A model generated the notes under the pieces. That model had not been told where the DNA came from and made no database searches. It saw nothing but the letters and a program-made list of their open reading frames with translations. 64,000 nt of DNA from Caldicellulosiruptor owensensis OL (lineage in GTDB: Bacteria; Bacillota; Thermoanaerobacteria; Caldicellulosiruptorales; Caldicellulosiruptoraceae): the NCBI RefSeq assembly GCF_000166335.1, contig NC_014657.1, forward strand, positions 2,152,501 to 2,216,500, given 5' to 3'. Below are positions 27,014 to 35,330 of this stretch, in pieces. The translations under genes were made by a program, and so were the position numbers. Positions within the stretch are counted from its first letter, which is position 1. Every line of letters starts with the position of its first letter.

Positions 27014-28120
27014 TTAACTACAAAATCCTTTACCTTTTATTTGCTCAATTCTTTCCAGAACCTCTTTATCACTTTCAAGCGGAAGTTTTACAGGTTTTCC
27101 TGTCAAGCTTGAAAGATAAATGGCAAGTATGATTTCAACAGGATGTCTCCCCTCTTCAGCCGGGATAAGCGGTTTCGTTCCTGTCTTTATAGCATTTATT
27201 ACATCTCTATACTGTTTTACATGTCCTTCTTCATTGATAGCAGCAGATGACGCACCAACAGCTCCTTTGTCCTCCTTTTTGTAATTCTCCAAATACACCT
27301 TCTCAGTACCATCTTTGAAAAAAAGACTTTCAAGCTGAGTATTTACAGCTATTGCAGAACCATTTTCTCCAAAGATCTCAAGCCTTGTCTCAAATCCTGG
27401 ATATGCACTTGTTGTTCCAACTATTTCGCCAATTGCACCATTTTCAAACTTGACACAAGCCACAGCAGCATCTTCCACCTCTATTTTATTATGTGCTCTT
27501 GTTGCACAGTATGCAAAAACCTCTGAAACTCTGCCAACAATCCACTGAATCATGTCTATATAGTGTATAGATTGGTTCATGAGCGCACCGCCGCCGTCCA
27601 AGTTCCATGTACCTCGCCAGCTACAACTATCATAATACTCCTGGGATCTGTACCACTTTGTATAACTTGTCGCTAAAACTATGTTACCAAACTTACCTTC
27701 ATTCATAAGTTTCTTTAAAAGCTGCATACAATCGCTGTATCTGTGTTGTGAAATTATCGAAATTATAACATTATTTCTATTTTGAGCCTCTATTATCTTG
27801 TCTGCTTTAGACAATGTAATATCCATTGGTTTTTCAACAATGACATGTTTTTTCGCGTCTGCTGCTAAAACTGCCATGTCAGCATGCATACCCGAAGGTG
27901 TGCAGATAGAGACAACATCAATCTCAGGATCAAGAAGCATCTTTTCATAATCAGTATATATCCTCTTTACTCCAAAATCCTGCGCAAGTTTTCTGGCTTT
28001 TTCTTCTACCACATCGCACACTGCAACAAGCTCAGCATCATTTGAAAGAGCAGAGATGGCTGATGCATGTGTCTTTGATATAACTCCACAACCGACAATG
28101 CCAAATCTAAGTTTTGACAT
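27014..28120 (-). CDS. Gfo/Idh/MocA family oxidoreductase
   Basis: The 368-residue NAD(P)-dependent dehydrogenase has an N-terminal Rossmann fold starting FGIVGCGVISKTHA. The family motif EKPMDI, with its catalytic Lys, is near residue 95, and the C-terminal domain is of the GFO_IDH_MocA type. Known members oxidise sugars or inositols. The substrate here is unassigned. AGGGGAG precedes ATG 28120. It starts 3 nt after the upstream isomerase gene and so is translationally close to it. A role in catabolising sugars from the neighbouring importer is inference. Confidence 0.93.
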   Translation of the reverse strand: MSKLRFGIVGCGVISKTHASAISALSNDAELVAVCDVVEEKARKLAQDFGVKRIYTDYEKMLLDPEIDVVSICTPSGMHADMAVLAADAKKHVIVEKPMDITLSKADKIIEAQNRNNVIISIISQHRYSDCMQLLKKLMNEGKFGNIVLATSYTKWYRSQEYYDSCSWRGTWNLDGGGALMNQSIHYIDMIQWIVGRVSEVFAYCATRAHNKIEVEDAAVACVKFENGAIGEIVGTTSAYPGFETRLEIFGENGSAIAVNTQLESLFFKDGTEKVYLENYKKEDKGAVGASSAAINEEGHVKQYRDVINAIKTGTKPLIPAEEGRHPVEIILAIYLSSLTGKPVKLPLESDKEVLERIEQIKGKGFCS

Positions 28121-28123
28121 CTT

Positions 28124-28939
28124 TTAAATCTCCCCTTCTTCGTCTATTATCCTCTTAATTGCTCTGTAAGCTTTTGCAAAATTTTCAGGTCCTCCACCAG
28201 GAAGGTTATTGTTGAGATGAGGTTCTATAGACAAAAAACCACAAAAACCTATCCTTTTTAGTGCTGCTATCACATCTTTTAACCTTCCGTTACCCTCACC
28301 TGCCACCGTAACACTGCCATCTGAAAATTTTGCATCTTTTATGTGTACATACTCAATATAATTCTTTAAAAGTTCAAATGCATGAGGATAGACTTCAACC
28401 TTGCACTGGACAAAGTTTGCCGGGTCAAAAGTTGCTCTCAAATTAGGTGAATTGATTGTAGAGAGGATTTTATAACATCTTTCGGCATTGCTGCCATATA
28501 TCTCTTTTTCATTCTCATGAAGAAGAATTATATCTTCCTTTTTAGCAATCTCTGTAAACTTCGAAAGCCTTTCTACAACAACATCTGTGTACTTTTCTTC
28601 TTCACCCTCTGGAACATAAAACGAAAAGATACGTATGTATTTTGTTTCAAGGACGTGCGCAAGTTCAACGATGTGCCTGAAAAGTTCAAGATACTTTTCA
28701 AAGTCACAGTTCACATCAACCTTGCCAATCGGCGATCCTATCGCCGAAACCTTTATGCCACTGTCCTTTAACTTCCTTAAAACCTCCTTTGCTTCATCCT
28801 CAGTATAGTCAGCAATGTTTTTACCATTCGCGGACCGAAACTCTAAATATTCAATACCGTGTTTTTTTAAAACCTCTATTTGTTCATCCAAACTGCTTGC
28901 TATCTCATCTCCAAATGCCGAGAATATAAATTTATACAT
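28124..28939 (-). CDS. Sugar phosphate isomerase/epimerase (TIM barrel)
   Basis: The 271-residue xylose isomerase-like TIM-barrel protein shows metal-site strings LLHENEKEIYG, TFDPANFVQ, YVHIKDA and SIEPHL. AAGGAGG is 12 nt upstream of ATG 28939. It is the first gene of a two-gene unit with the MocA-type dehydrogenase. It is not closely similar to the isomerase at 26177, so the two probably act on different substrates. Confidence 0.9.
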   Translation of the reverse strand: MYKFIFSAFGDEIASSLDEQIEVLKKHGIEYLEFRSANGKNIADYTEDEAKEVLRKLKDSGIKVSAIGSPIGKVDVNCDFEKYLELFRHIVELAHVLETKYIRIFSFYVPEGEEEKYTDVVVERLSKFTEIAKKEDIILLHENEKEIYGSNAERCYKILSTINSPNLRATFDPANFVQCKVEVYPHAFELLKNYIEYVHIKDAKFSDGSVTVAGEGNGRLKDVIAALKRIGFCGFLSIEPHLNNNLPGGGPENFAKAYRAIKRIIDEEGEI

Positions 28940-29001
28940 CCTCTCACCATACCTCCTTGTTCAAATTCTATTTTGTACAAATCCAAAGCAAAAAGTCAAT
29001 T

Positions 29002-29015
29002 TGAAAACGATTTAG
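29002..29015. promoter_or_regulatory. Possible catabolite/LacI-type operator
   Basis: TGAAAACGATTTAG resembles the catabolite-responsive consensus TGWAANCGNTWNCA with two mismatches and lies 63 nt upstream of the isomerase gene start. This is suggestive only. Confidence 0.3.
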
Positions 29016-29105
29016 AAATAGGGATTAAGAAAAAATTTTTTGTTTTTGTGTGTTTTTAAATATATTTTATATCTACCATCTCTTATTTTCAATAACAAAA
29101 CCATA

Positions 29106-29139
29106 AAAATAAGCTGGCATAATTATGCCAGCTTATTTT
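29106..29139 (-). terminator. Terminator after the flgJ-like gene
   Basis: AAAATAAGCTGGCAT and its complement ATGCCAGCTTATTTT make a near-perfect palindrome centred near 29122, at the stop codon of the flagellar operon. The T-run lies on the minus strand. Confidence 0.85.
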
Positions 29140-29488
29140 ATTCCTCTTTAAACTTATATGCATTTTCAATCCTCTTTATCATTGAATCATACAAAAGTTT
29201 AGAAAGACCTATTCCACCCTGTTTTGAAGCACTTCTTGAAACCTCGTCAACAAACATCTCGTTAAAGATATCCTCAGCAATACCCTCTTTAAAAAGCCCA
29301 CCTTTTGGTATCGACTTTTGCATTTGTTTAAAAATAGTAGAAAGCATTATTGCTTCAAATTCCTCACAAGCCTCTTTAAGCTTTTGCTTATCTTTCTCAG
29401 AATACGCTTTTTCAAGCTTTTCTATGATAGAGTTATCAATACCCTGCTTATAACCAGCCTGAACCTTTATACCCGAAATATCACTCAT
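29138..29488 (-). CDS. flgJ: FlgJ-like rod-binding protein
   Basis: The 116-residue protein corresponds to the N-terminal rod-binding domain of FlgJ, without the muramidase domain that Proteobacteria fuse to it. The family signature is visible as CEEFEAIMLSTIFKQMQKSI and IFNEMFVDEVSRSASKQGG. It is last in the order mbl, flhO, flhP, flgJ and probably helps assemble the flagellar rod. No signal peptide is present. Confidence 0.88.
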   Translation of the reverse strand: MSDISGIKVQAGYKQGIDNSIIEKLEKAYSEKDKQKLKEACEEFEAIMLSTIFKQMQKSIPKGGLFKEGIAEDIFNEMFVDEVSRSASKQGGIGLSKLLYDSMIKRIENAYKFKEE

Positions 29489-29512
29489 TGATAATTACCT
29501 GCCTCTAAAGAT

Positions 29513-30316
29513 TTATCTTTTGAGATTGTTTGCTATGGAAAGCATATCGTCAGCTGTTTGGATTGCCTTGGAATTTATCTCATACGCCCTCTGAGCAATT
29601 ATAAGTTTTACCATCTCATCAACAACCTGAACGTTTGACATCTCCAAAAATCCTTGTAATATTCTGCTCTTTTGCCCCTCCATCTCCTCTTCAGATACTG
29701 GCTCACCAGATGCTGCAGAAACATTATAAAGATTTTTACCCTCTGCCAAAAGTCCTTGAGGGTTTATAAATCTTACTATTTTGATTTTAAGACCTGAATC
29801 CTGAACCTGTCCCTCCTGGTCTTTATAAGTAATCCTCCCCATTTCATCTATTGTGATGCTGGATATTGCAGTCTCTGGAAGAACAATCTCAGTGTCGCCT
29901 TCTGCTAAAACTGGATATCCATCTGAAGTCACAAGTTTTATTTGCCCCTCAACATTGGAGACTTTAAAGCTTCCATCTCTTGTATATCTTGGACCGTTTG
30001 GAGTTGATACAACAAAAAATCCTTCTCCCTGAATCGCCAGATCAAGCGGATTTTCAGTCCTCTCCAAGTTCCCTTCTGCAAAGCTTTTTGTTATAGCAGA
30101 GATTGTGACACCATGACCTATCTGAAGACTCACAGGTTTCCCGTCACCTGCAACAACATCTGCACGCGATAAAGTCTCATACAGAAGGTCTTTAAATTCA
30201 GCCTTATCTTTTTTAAAAGCTGTTGTATTGACATTCGCAAGGTTGTTGGATATGATATCAACATTTGTCTGCTGTGCTTTCATGCCAAGAGCAGCAGAAT
30301 AAAGTGCCCTCATCAT
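29513..30316 (-). CDS. flhP: Flagellar hook-basal body rod protein (FlhP/FlgG family)
   Basis: The 267-residue protein has the rod/hook signature ALGMKAQQTNVDIISNNLAN at the N-terminus and a matching C-terminal helix (VQVVDEMVKLIIAQRAYE). Both ends form the coiled-coil tubes of the rod (family knowledge). By synteny with Bacillus mbl-flhO-flhP it corresponds to FlhP. It follows the FlhO-like gene by 55 bp. Confidence 0.9.
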   Translation of the reverse strand: MMRALYSAALGMKAQQTNVDIISNNLANVNTTAFKKDKAEFKDLLYETLSRADVVAGDGKPVSLQIGHGVTISAITKSFAEGNLERTENPLDLAIQGEGFFVVSTPNGPRYTRDGSFKVSNVEGQIKLVTSDGYPVLAEGDTEIVLPETAISSITIDEMGRITYKDQEGQVQDSGLKIKIVRFINPQGLLAEGKNLYNVSAASGEPVSEEEMEGQKSRILQGFLEMSNVQVVDEMVKLIIAQRAYEINSKAIQTADDMLSIANNLKR

Positions 30317-30371
30317 CTTATCTTTTTGCCTCCTTGTACCTTTATAATTCTTTTTACAAATTACACCTTAA

Positions 30372-31139
30372 TTATTTTCTTGCAATCTCACTTATTGCCT
30401 TTTGCAATGTCTCATCCTGAATGGTAAACGCCTTCTGGTTTGCTTCATACGCCCGCAGCACGTTTATCATGTTGACCATCTCTTGAACTGAATTTACATT
30501 AGAGCCTTCCAAATACCCCTGAAGGATTTTGCCTGAAAATGGTATCTGCTGTGCACCAGCATCTGCTTCAAACAGGTTATTGCCAACTTTGCGAAGCAAT
30601 TGCTTGTCCTGAAAATCAACAATTCTGAGCCTGTCAACAAATCTTCCATTCTGATAAATATTTCCCTGATCGTCTATTCTTATTTGCCCGTGATTTTGAA
30701 GGACAATTCTTCCGTTCTGTCCAAGGACGTAAAAACCATCAATTGTAACAAGCTCTCCCCGCGAATTTAAAGTAAACGCACCATTTCTGGTATAAAGAAC
30801 TTGCTGACCCCCCTCACTTTCAGGCACTTCCACAGTAAAAAATCCATTCCCTCTTATTGCTAAGTTCAAAGGCTCATCTGTTTTTATGTAAAGCCCCTGG
30901 GAAAAATCGCTCACAATCCTTGACACATCGCTACCGAGCGACATATACCCTATTGCATTGTCAGGCGAAGAAGTTTTGTCGTATATCCTGTAGACAAGCA
31001 TGTTTCTGAAACTTTCAACCTGTGCAACATCTCTTTTAAATCCGGTTGTGCTCACATTTGCCACGTTGTTTGCTGTTATGTCCATTAGTTTTTGATTCAA
31101 AATCATCCCCGATGCCGATGTGTAAATTCCTCTAATCAT
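30372..31139 (-). CDS. flhO: Flagellar hook-basal body rod protein (FlhO/FlgF family)
   Basis: The 255-residue protein has the signature SASGMILNQKLMDITANNVA, then NVSTTGFKRD, and the C-terminal EMVNMINVLRAYEANQKAF. It follows mbl by 21 bp, which is the arrangement known for flhO. It is a distal rod component rather than the hook, judging by length. Confidence 0.9.
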   Translation of the reverse strand: MIRGIYTSASGMILNQKLMDITANNVANVSTTGFKRDVAQVESFRNMLVYRIYDKTSSPDNAIGYMSLGSDVSRIVSDFSQGLYIKTDEPLNLAIRGNGFFTVEVPESEGGQQVLYTRNGAFTLNSRGELVTIDGFYVLGQNGRIVLQNHGQIRIDDQGNIYQNGRFVDRLRIVDFQDKQLLRKVGNNLFEADAGAQQIPFSGKILQGYLEGSNVNSVQEMVNMINVLRAYEANQKAFTIQDETLQKAISEIARK

Positions 31140-31160
31140 CTTTTCTGCAATCTCCCTTTT

Positions 31161-32180
31161 TTATCTGACTCTCGGGTCTTTTATAAGACTTGCTTCCAAA
31201 ACATCTAATGCTTCTAACGCCTTTCCTGTTCCAAGTGCAACGCACGACACAGGATCATCTGCAATCCTTGTTGGAATTCCTGTTTTTTCAGAGATAAGCT
31301 TGTCAAGCCCCCACAAAAGGCTTCCTCCGCCTGTCATCACTATTCCAGTTGTGGTAATGTCTGCTGCAAGTTCAGGTGGTGTATTTTCTAAAACCCTGTG
31401 CACAGCTTCAATTATAGCCGAAACAGGCTCTTCTAATGCCAAAAGCATCTCCTCAGATGTGACAGTTATTGTCTTTGGAAGACCGGTAAGAAGGCTTCTT
31501 CCCCGCACCTCCATTGTTTCAACTTTCGGTTTTTTGTATGCACATCCAATGTTTATCTTAAGCTCCTCAGCAGTTCTTTCACCAATTGCAACGCTGTGCT
31601 TCTTTCTTATATATCGGATAATTGCTTCATCAAATTTATCCCCTGCAACTTTAATCGATTCACTGACAACCGCCCCACCAAGAGAAATTACTGCAATGTC
31701 TGTTGTCCCACCACCGATGTCAATCACCATACACCCTACAGGTCTTGATATGTCAAGCCCTGCTCCAATCGCAGCTGCAATTGGTTCTTCTATTAAAAAT
31801 GTTTGTTTTGCGCCTGCCTCATATGTTGCATCTAAAACTGCTCTTTTTTCAACCTCAGTCACCCCCGATGGTACACACACAACAACCCTCGGCTTGAAAA
31901 ATACCCTCTTGCCAAGAACTTTGCCCAAAAAATATTTCAGCATTGCCTCTGTAACCTCATAGTCTGAGATGACACCGTCGCGAAGAGGTCTTACAGCCAC
32001 GATATTGCCCGGTGTTCTTCCAATCATGCGCCTTGCTTCTTCTCCAACTGCTAAAATCTGTTTTCTCGTCTGTTCTATCGCAACAACTGATGGTTCTTTT
32101 AAAACTATACCCTTTCCTTTCACATAAACTAATACTGTTGCTGTACCCAAATCTATTCCTATGTCTGTGCCAAACGCCAT
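31161..32180 (-). CDS. mbl: MreB-like cell-shape actin (Mbl)
   Basis: The 339-residue actin-fold ATPase has phosphate loop 1 GIDLGTATVLVYV, phosphate loop 2 DIGGGTTDIAV and the adenosine motif TGGGSLLWGLD. It polymerises on the inner membrane and guides sidewall peptidoglycan synthesis (family knowledge). I call it Mbl rather than MreB because it is followed by flhO-flhP instead of mreCD. An AAAGGA lies upstream of the ATG. Confidence 0.93.
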   Translation of the reverse strand: MAFGTDIGIDLGTATVLVYVKGKGIVLKEPSVVAIEQTRKQILAVGEEARRMIGRTPGNIVAVRPLRDGVISDYEVTEAMLKYFLGKVLGKRVFFKPRVVVCVPSGVTEVEKRAVLDATYEAGAKQTFLIEEPIAAAIGAGLDISRPVGCMVIDIGGGTTDIAVISLGGAVVSESIKVAGDKFDEAIIRYIRKKHSVAIGERTAEELKINIGCAYKKPKVETMEVRGRSLLTGLPKTITVTSEEMLLALEEPVSAIIEAVHRVLENTPPELAADITTTGIVMTGGGSLLWGLDKLISEKTGIPTRIADDPVSCVALGTGKALEALDVLEASLIKDPRVR

Positions 32181-32299
32181 AACGCCGATCTATCCTTTCT
32201 ATTTTTCTTTTTTGTAAATATACCTTTAAATATATTTTAATTTTTAATTTGCATATTTTCAATGAATTTTATATACAATTTTTTTTATAAAACAAATAA

Positions 32300-32339
32300 G
32301 GCTTTTGCCGCACTCACTTTTGAACTGCCGGCAAAAGCC
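32300..32339 (-). terminator. Terminator of the CtpA protease gene
   Basis: GGCTTTTGCCG (32300-32310) and CGGCAAAAGCC (32329-32339) form an 11-bp stem, with a TTATTTGTTTT tail on the minus strand directly after the protease stop. Confidence 0.85.
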
Positions 32340-32351
32340 CGGTTAACTTTC

Positions 32352-33770
32352 TTACTTTCCAGTCTTGAAATACTGAATTGCCCGCTGTAGCTGTTTGTCA
32401 ACATATTTAGATTTTAAAAAATCTGTAAACTTTTCATTTAGCTTTTTCTGCGTTGTTATATCAAGTATTCCAGAAGGATAAAGCTTATTGTCTTTCTGGA
32501 ACTTTTGAACAGCAACCACTGTATTATCATCCATCTTTGCTGTCCAGCTACTCAAATACCCAAGGTAAAAAAGCCTTTGCTGAGCTGCCAGAATCTCTAA
32601 GTCCATATCACCTTTTTTGAACTTCTTAGTTGCGCTCAGGCTCAAAATCTTATCAGGTCCAAACTGTGAAAGTGAGTCATCCTGAACCTCTATGTTTGGC
32701 ACAACACCTTTTCCTTCAACATAATAACCAGACGGTGACTTGTACTTTGCAACAGTTACTTTCGCCACATATCCTTTTTTTGTATCCGTATCAGGAAGAC
32801 CAACTAAAGTCTGTACAGTCCCTTTGCCATATGTCTTTGTACCAATTACAACTCCTACTTTTCTGTCTTTTATAGCCTGGGCAAAAATCTCTGAAGCAGA
32901 TGCGCTCGATTCGTTTGTCAGAACAGCAAGTCTGTATTTCGGGTTTTTGTTTTTGGATTTATACTCATCTTTAAACGTGTTGTATTCAATTGTAACAATT
33001 GGTCCTTCTGGCACAAAATGTTCACATACCTTAACAACCTCATCCAAAAGTCCGCCGGGATTGTTTCGAATATCGAAAATAATGTTCTTTATACCTTTTT
33101 TGTCGAACTCATCAAGAGCTTTTTTGATATCATTTGAGCATCCCTGGGTAAACTGTGTGAGTTTAATATAGCCGATGTTGTTGTCAAGCACCTTGTATTC
33201 TACAACAGGAATTTTTATCTTTCTTCTAACAATAGAAAATCTGTAAGTCTTGCCATCTCTTAAGATGTCAATCACAACAGTTGTACCTTCCTGACCACGA
33301 ATGAGTTTAACAGCATCATCTGTTGTCTTTCCAACCAGAGATTTTCCGTCTGCTGCAATAATTTTATCTCCAACCTTTAGCCCCGCTTCCTTTGCGGGTG
33401 TTCCATCAAAAACTCCAACAATAACTATATAATCTTCCTGTTTTTCTATCTGGATACCTATCCCCGAAAACTCGCCATTTACACTCTGGGTAAAATCCTG
33501 TGCTTGCTGTGGTTTCATATACTCTGAATATTTGTCAAGACTTTTGAAAAGCCCTGTAAACATCATATCAATAAGCTCATCATAACTGTACTTGCCTATG
33601 TGATAAACCTTTGCAACCTGTAACACCTTTTTGATATAATCCATCTGCTGGTCTGTTGGAAAATCAGTTGAAATTATGAAAAACTGAGAATACACGGGGA
33701 CTGCAACAAAGATAGAAAGCACAACTACTACAGCTACAATTTTCATTAAAAGCTTTTTGTTAATTTTCAT
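32352..33770 (-). CDS. ctpA: S41-family C-terminal processing peptidase with PG-binding domain
   Basis: The 472-residue protein has an N-terminal membrane anchor/signal (about 8-28), a PDZ domain (SGIGIQIEKQ to VIDILRDGK) and an S41 serine protease domain. The catalytic Ser is in NESSASASEIF and the Lys in GTKTYGKGTVQ. A C-terminal peptidoglycan-binding repeat follows (LEILAAQQRLFYLGYLS). It acts outside the membrane, trimming C-termini of envelope proteins. ATG 33770 has GGAGG 10 nt upstream. An ATG at 33779 has only 1 nt spacing and is rejected. It is transcribed after the two SLH-protein genes. Confidence 0.93.
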   Translation of the reverse strand: MKINKKLLMKIVAVVVVLSIFVAVPVYSQFFIISTDFPTDQQMDYIKKVLQVAKVYHIGKYSYDELIDMMFTGLFKSLDKYSEYMKPQQAQDFTQSVNGEFSGIGIQIEKQEDYIVIVGVFDGTPAKEAGLKVGDKIIAADGKSLVGKTTDDAVKLIRGQEGTTVVIDILRDGKTYRFSIVRRKIKIPVVEYKVLDNNIGYIKLTQFTQGCSNDIKKALDEFDKKGIKNIIFDIRNNPGGLLDEVVKVCEHFVPEGPIVTIEYNTFKDEYKSKNKNPKYRLAVLTNESSASASEIFAQAIKDRKVGVVIGTKTYGKGTVQTLVGLPDTDTKKGYVAKVTVAKYKSPSGYYVEGKGVVPNIEVQDDSLSQFGPDKILSLSATKKFKKGDMDLEILAAQQRLFYLGYLSSWTAKMDDNTVVAVQKFQKDNKLYPSGILDITTQKKLNEKFTDFLKSKYVDKQLQRAIQYFKTGK

Positions 33771-33844
33771 CTCTCTCATGCCTCCACATCATGATTTTTT
33801 GTATGCTCAAAATCTACTACTTTAAACCTTTTCTAATTTAACCG

Positions 33845-35296
33845 TTAATCCGAGCTAAAGAGGCTCATGTCAAGATATCTTCTTGCGAGTGTGTCTCTTA
33901 AAAAGTTTATGAGGTTATAAACAAGGTTTGCAGCAGTGCCTTTTGTAAGCCTTTGCTGCGGCAAAAAATGGTTATCCTCAGTTCCAACCATTATTTTTTC
34001 ATTTTTTAATACCCAAGCAGCATCCTTTGCCCAAACAGGAATACTTTCGTCGTCAAGGTAATCTGTTTGAGTGATTGGCTGGGTTACCTTTTTATCAAAA
34101 CCAAGCACCTTTGAGATGACAACAGCAGCTTCCGCTCTGGTTATATAATCCTCTGGCCTAAAATAGTCAGCACTTTTGCCTCTCATTAACCCTGCCTTTG
34201 TGACTGCATATATGTAGCCATAATACTTGTGATTGAGCGGCACATCCTTGTATATCGACTTTTTTTGCACTGTCCTTGGATTATAATAGTTAGAATATAT
34301 GTTGAGCGCATCCATCAAAAGCTTGGCAAACTGAGCACGGGTTATATACTCTGAGGGATTAAAATCAGTGGCACTGTCAAATCCGCCAAAAGCAAAACTT
34401 GTGTTCACTGCATCTTCGTACTCATACCCTTTCACCTTTGGAAGAGTAGGCGCAATTGCCATCCTGACAACTGGACTTTTTTCAATGCTTTTTGTCACTC
34501 TACCTTTCTGTCTTATTGTCAGAACTTCTCCCGTCTTTGTGAAGGTTGGAAGGTCAAACATAGCAATGAAATTACCTTCAACCTTGGACTTCAGTACATA
34601 TGTCCCTGGAATACTGGATGGAAGATTATTTTGTTGAAACTCCAAGATAGTTTTTTGCACAAGTGCAATATTGTAATTGATGGTTGCAAACCATGAAGGT
34701 GTTTCCACTGTCTGTTTTATGTTCTGAAACTCTCCGCTTCCCCAGTACCCGTCATACCCGTAGTTTTTACCTTCGATAGTAATCTTCAGTCCCTTATCAT
34801 ATGTCTTTTCAAGCGTCCACTGACCCTGAAAAAAGCTCACAGCCGGGTTTGTATCAACCGCTGTCGATTTTGAAAATGAATAGTTTTGAAGATTGTAAGT
34901 AGCACCCTCTACAGTCAATGTCTCTTTATAACCGGCAATTGTATACTCCTTTGTTATACTCCCATTTTGAAGCTTTGTCAAGCTGCCTTTTAAACTTACA
35001 GTTCTTTTTATAAAAATCTTACCCGTTGAATCTTTTAGGTCATAAGTATAAGAAAGAGTCTCATTATTTGCCGCTCTTTTTATCTTTGCATCAATAGTAC
35101 CCGAAAGAAGAACTGGTTTTCCTGCAACAAATGTATATTCATAGTATTCAATCTTGGTCTTTTTCGGGTCGGGGTCTTTGTATGCTGAAATTCCACCTTC
35201 GTATCCCAAATACCCTTCCTCACAAAAAGCAACCTGCCAGCTAATAATTAAAATGATACTCAGCACAACTGCCGCCATCAAAAATTTTTTAAACAA
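33845..35296 (-). CDS. S-layer homology domain protein, C-terminal SLH repeats
   Basis: The 483-residue secreted protein has a signal peptide ending around residue 25 (a Cys in VAFCEEG could also be a lipobox, but the preceding residues fit poorly). A beta-rich central part of about 240 residues is followed by three C-terminal SLH repeats (SEYITRAQFAKLLMDAL; PEDYITRAEAAVVISKVL; QQRLTKGTAANLVYNLI). SLH domains tether proteins to secondary cell wall polymers. The central domain is not recognised. It starts at TTG 35296 with GGGGG upstream. It lies 34 bp after the larger SLH gene and probably shares its transcript. Confidence 0.88.
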   Translation of the reverse strand: MFKKFLMAAVVLSIILIISWQVAFCEEGYLGYEGGISAYKDPDPKKTKIEYYEYTFVAGKPVLLSGTIDAKIKRAANNETLSYTYDLKDSTGKIFIKRTVSLKGSLTKLQNGSITKEYTIAGYKETLTVEGATYNLQNYSFSKSTAVDTNPAVSFFQGQWTLEKTYDKGLKITIEGKNYGYDGYWGSGEFQNIKQTVETPSWFATINYNIALVQKTILEFQQNNLPSSIPGTYVLKSKVEGNFIAMFDLPTFTKTGEVLTIRQKGRVTKSIEKSPVVRMAIAPTLPKVKGYEYEDAVNTSFAFGGFDSATDFNPSEYITRAQFAKLLMDALNIYSNYYNPRTVQKKSIYKDVPLNHKYYGYIYAVTKAGLMRGKSADYFRPEDYITRAEAAVVISKVLGFDKKVTQPITQTDYLDDESIPVWAKDAAWVLKNEKIMVGTEDNHFLPQQRLTKGTAANLVYNLINFLRDTLARRYLDMSLFSSD

Positions 35297-35330
35297 CTTT
35301 TAAACATCCCCCTTTTATGATAAAAAACTT

